Assembly (NCBI GenBank): GCA_019787685.1
Contig: JAHNUO010000015.1
Location: 1-64,000 of the forward strand
Length of the DNA stretch: 64,000 bases
Direction of reading: 5' to 3'
From: Chiua virens
Lineage: Eukaryota > Basidiomycota > Agaricomycetes > Boletales > Boletaceae
Shown: one piece after another, positions 62,556-64,000 of the stretch
Layout of the letters: every line of letters starts with the position of its first letter
Position numbering within the stretch: the stretch's first letter is position 1
Program-made: the position numbers and the translations under genes
The notes under the pieces: model-generated
Database searches by the model: none
What the model saw: the letters and a program-made list of their open reading frames with translations, nothing else
Told to the model about the DNA's origin: nothing

Positions 62556-63987
62556 CTATGTCTGTATTCCGTTCATGAATCGAGCGTTCATGCCCATTTC
62601 TGCGATTTTCTGAACTTCGCTGCGGCTAAGACCCAGTCCCAGAGGAGGCTTAGCCAGAAGAAGCGCATACTCCCCGAGTAGACTTGTCCTGAAAGGAAGA
62701 ATATCGTCCGTCTGAAAAAAGCCTCCAGTTCAATGTGAGGGCACAAAGCGATCACAGCACGTACACATATCACGATGGGATGGTTATTCGCGAGGTAGTG
62801 TCTTATATGATGTTCTTCTAATCGTGCCACAGTTTTGGTCCTGTCCAAGCGTAGGTCTAGCTCTGGCATCACCAGAGAAGGGATCGCACAACTCACAACA
62901 AGTTCGAAGTGAGACATATCTCAATGCATGGTTTATACTGCCCACCTGCTAGGTTCCTAAGAGCTTGTATCTCTGTCACAACCTCACGCGCCGCGTGTTC
63001 CTCTGGGTCATTCGGGGAAACCATGTGAAAGCCGGCTTCCTGGTACCTCCGAGAAAGTAAAAGTAGGTGCTTCCTCCACAACGCATAGAATATCCTATGA
63101 TGATGAGGTATTGATTCAGGCACCAGGCCATTTGGAGGAGGTATCTGTGGAGATTCAACGCTTGGCGGTGGTAAATCAGCCAAGAATATTTCTCTTTGTG
63201 GTTCTTCAAGGAATGTTGCGTGACCTAATCTATCGGGATGCCAAGAGAGAAGGACGAACGACTCGATCGAGTGCTCGGTGGATTGCGTCTCTGCAATGTG
63301 GACGGTAGAGCCTAGTCCGGCTTCCCGCGCACGCTCGAAATACTTCTCGAACATGTCAACGTCGCCCTGAAATGGGTTGCCACACAGGTCGAGCCCAACG
63401 ACGGGCTCTCCCTGCGCATGCAATTTGATGGCAAGGTCGACACACTCCTTGACGTCGGATTCGGACATGCGACGATCGACAGACACGATAAGCGCCGCGC
63501 GGCCGGGAAAAGTCCTGATCTCTTGGAGAACGGTGCAAAGATATTGTTCTCTGGACATGTGGGGCGTCATGCGAGGGGTGGAACGGAGCTCGAGATACCT
63601 GCATTCTGCTGCAGGTTGGAAAGGAAACCCAGGGGGCGGGGGTTGTTCGCACAGGAACGTTTCGAGGACGTCTCGCGTCGCTTCGGCGAGTGCTGTAGGC
63701 GTCGCGATGAGTGCGTATATAGCAGGAAAGAGAGTGAAAAATTCGGATATATCACTCAAGGTGATGCCAGATTGAAGTTTGGCGATGGTCTCTGCGACAC
63801 TGGCTTCGATATCTGAGGAAGGAGTGAAGTTGGTTGCTAGACGCTGGAGAGTATGAAGGGGGATGGAACCATGAAGATGGGCGTGTAACTCAGCCTTTGG
63901 GATGTTCTGCAAGAACTTGATGTCGTCCTCGTCGAGTGACTGCAATGCATCACGAGCTGAGCCAGCGATGATGGACATGTCAATCAA
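62556..63987 (-). CDS. Adenosine deaminase-like protein (ADAL; N6-methyl-AMP deaminase)
   Basis: Zn-dependent amidohydrolase of the adenosine deaminase superfamily. The ADAL branch cleaves N6-methyl-AMP to IMP (family knowledge). ATG at 63985-63987 (MIDMSIIAG; alternative Met three codons on). Motifs: NIPKAELHAHLHGSI (HxH metal ligands), LELRSTPR, VVGLDLCGNP, HIAETQS (His, Glu), DRLGHATFL and EICLTSNLL. After introns at about 62,935-62,860 and 62,765-62,712 the frame continues with CTDD (metal Asp) and GLSRSEVQKIAEMG to TAG 62556-62558. The gene is intact, close to the right edge of the window but complete at its start. Confidence 0.88.
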
Positions 63988-64000
63988 ATGTGTAAATTCA

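Overview
The window is nuclear DNA from a filamentous basidiomycete, most likely an Agaricomycete. The evidence is very many short introns (about 48-60 bp, GT-AG), genes packed on both strands a few hundred bases apart, and the gene set: siderophore transporter, F-box families, P450s and a Crinkler/RHS-type NTPase-nuclease. A Rhizoctonia-like (Cantharellales) source would fit, but that is inference.

Layout. 1-18 kb is ordinary housekeeping: a Dbf2/Sid2 kinase (5' partial, two frameshifts), mitoribosomal protein mL38, splicing helicase Prp16, a Sel1-repeat protein, a NatC Lsm-like subunit, an S28 serine peptidase, porphobilinogen deaminase and a UBE2W-like E2. 18-25 kb is a full-length ABCC transporter on the minus strand. 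25.2-28.45 kb is a mosaic block bounded by two ~63-bp direct repeats derived from the GET3 3' untranslated region. It holds a copy of the kinase 5' end, a broken coiled-coil fragment and an NTPase-nuclease gene of the Crinkler/RHS type. 28.5-37.2 kb holds GET3 and SRP68, head to head on a ~194-bp shared promoter, then a Sth1/Snf2 chromatin remodeller. 37.6-43 kb holds a siderophore transporter with an ATCTGATAA iron-GATA site upstream, a phosducin-like chaperone whose first coding exon is only ATG, and a proline-rich unknown protein. 43.3-44.1 kb is a Helitron/PIF1 helicase relic.

45.2-62.3 kb is best read as a tandem duplication of a three-gene unit, F-box - P450 - SDR. Unit A is F-box (intact), P450 (intact) and SDR (a 5' fragment only). 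Unit B is F-box (degraded), P450 (intact) and SDR (intact). Between the P450 and the SDR stub of unit A lies a ~3.6-kb element with ~75-bp terminal inverted repeats. It carries a 99% identical copy of one exon of the neighbouring P450, an F-box-like fragment, a nested GC-rich insert and a ~1-kb degenerate ACC/ACG triplet array. It looks like a gene-fragment-capturing (Pack-TYPE) DNA element. The window closes with an ADAL-type N6-methyl-AMP deaminase.

A theme across the window is the micro-exon. Exons of 11, 11, 11, 13, 15, 18 and 21 nt, plus an ATG-only coding exon, are needed to read these genes. Several carry a catalytic or nucleotide-binding motif, such as the GET3 P-loop, the ABC signature and the SDR Gly-rich loop.

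All product calls rest on motifs and family resemblance read by eye. No search was run. Exon limits were derived by restoring the conserved reading frame and placing GT-AG borders.
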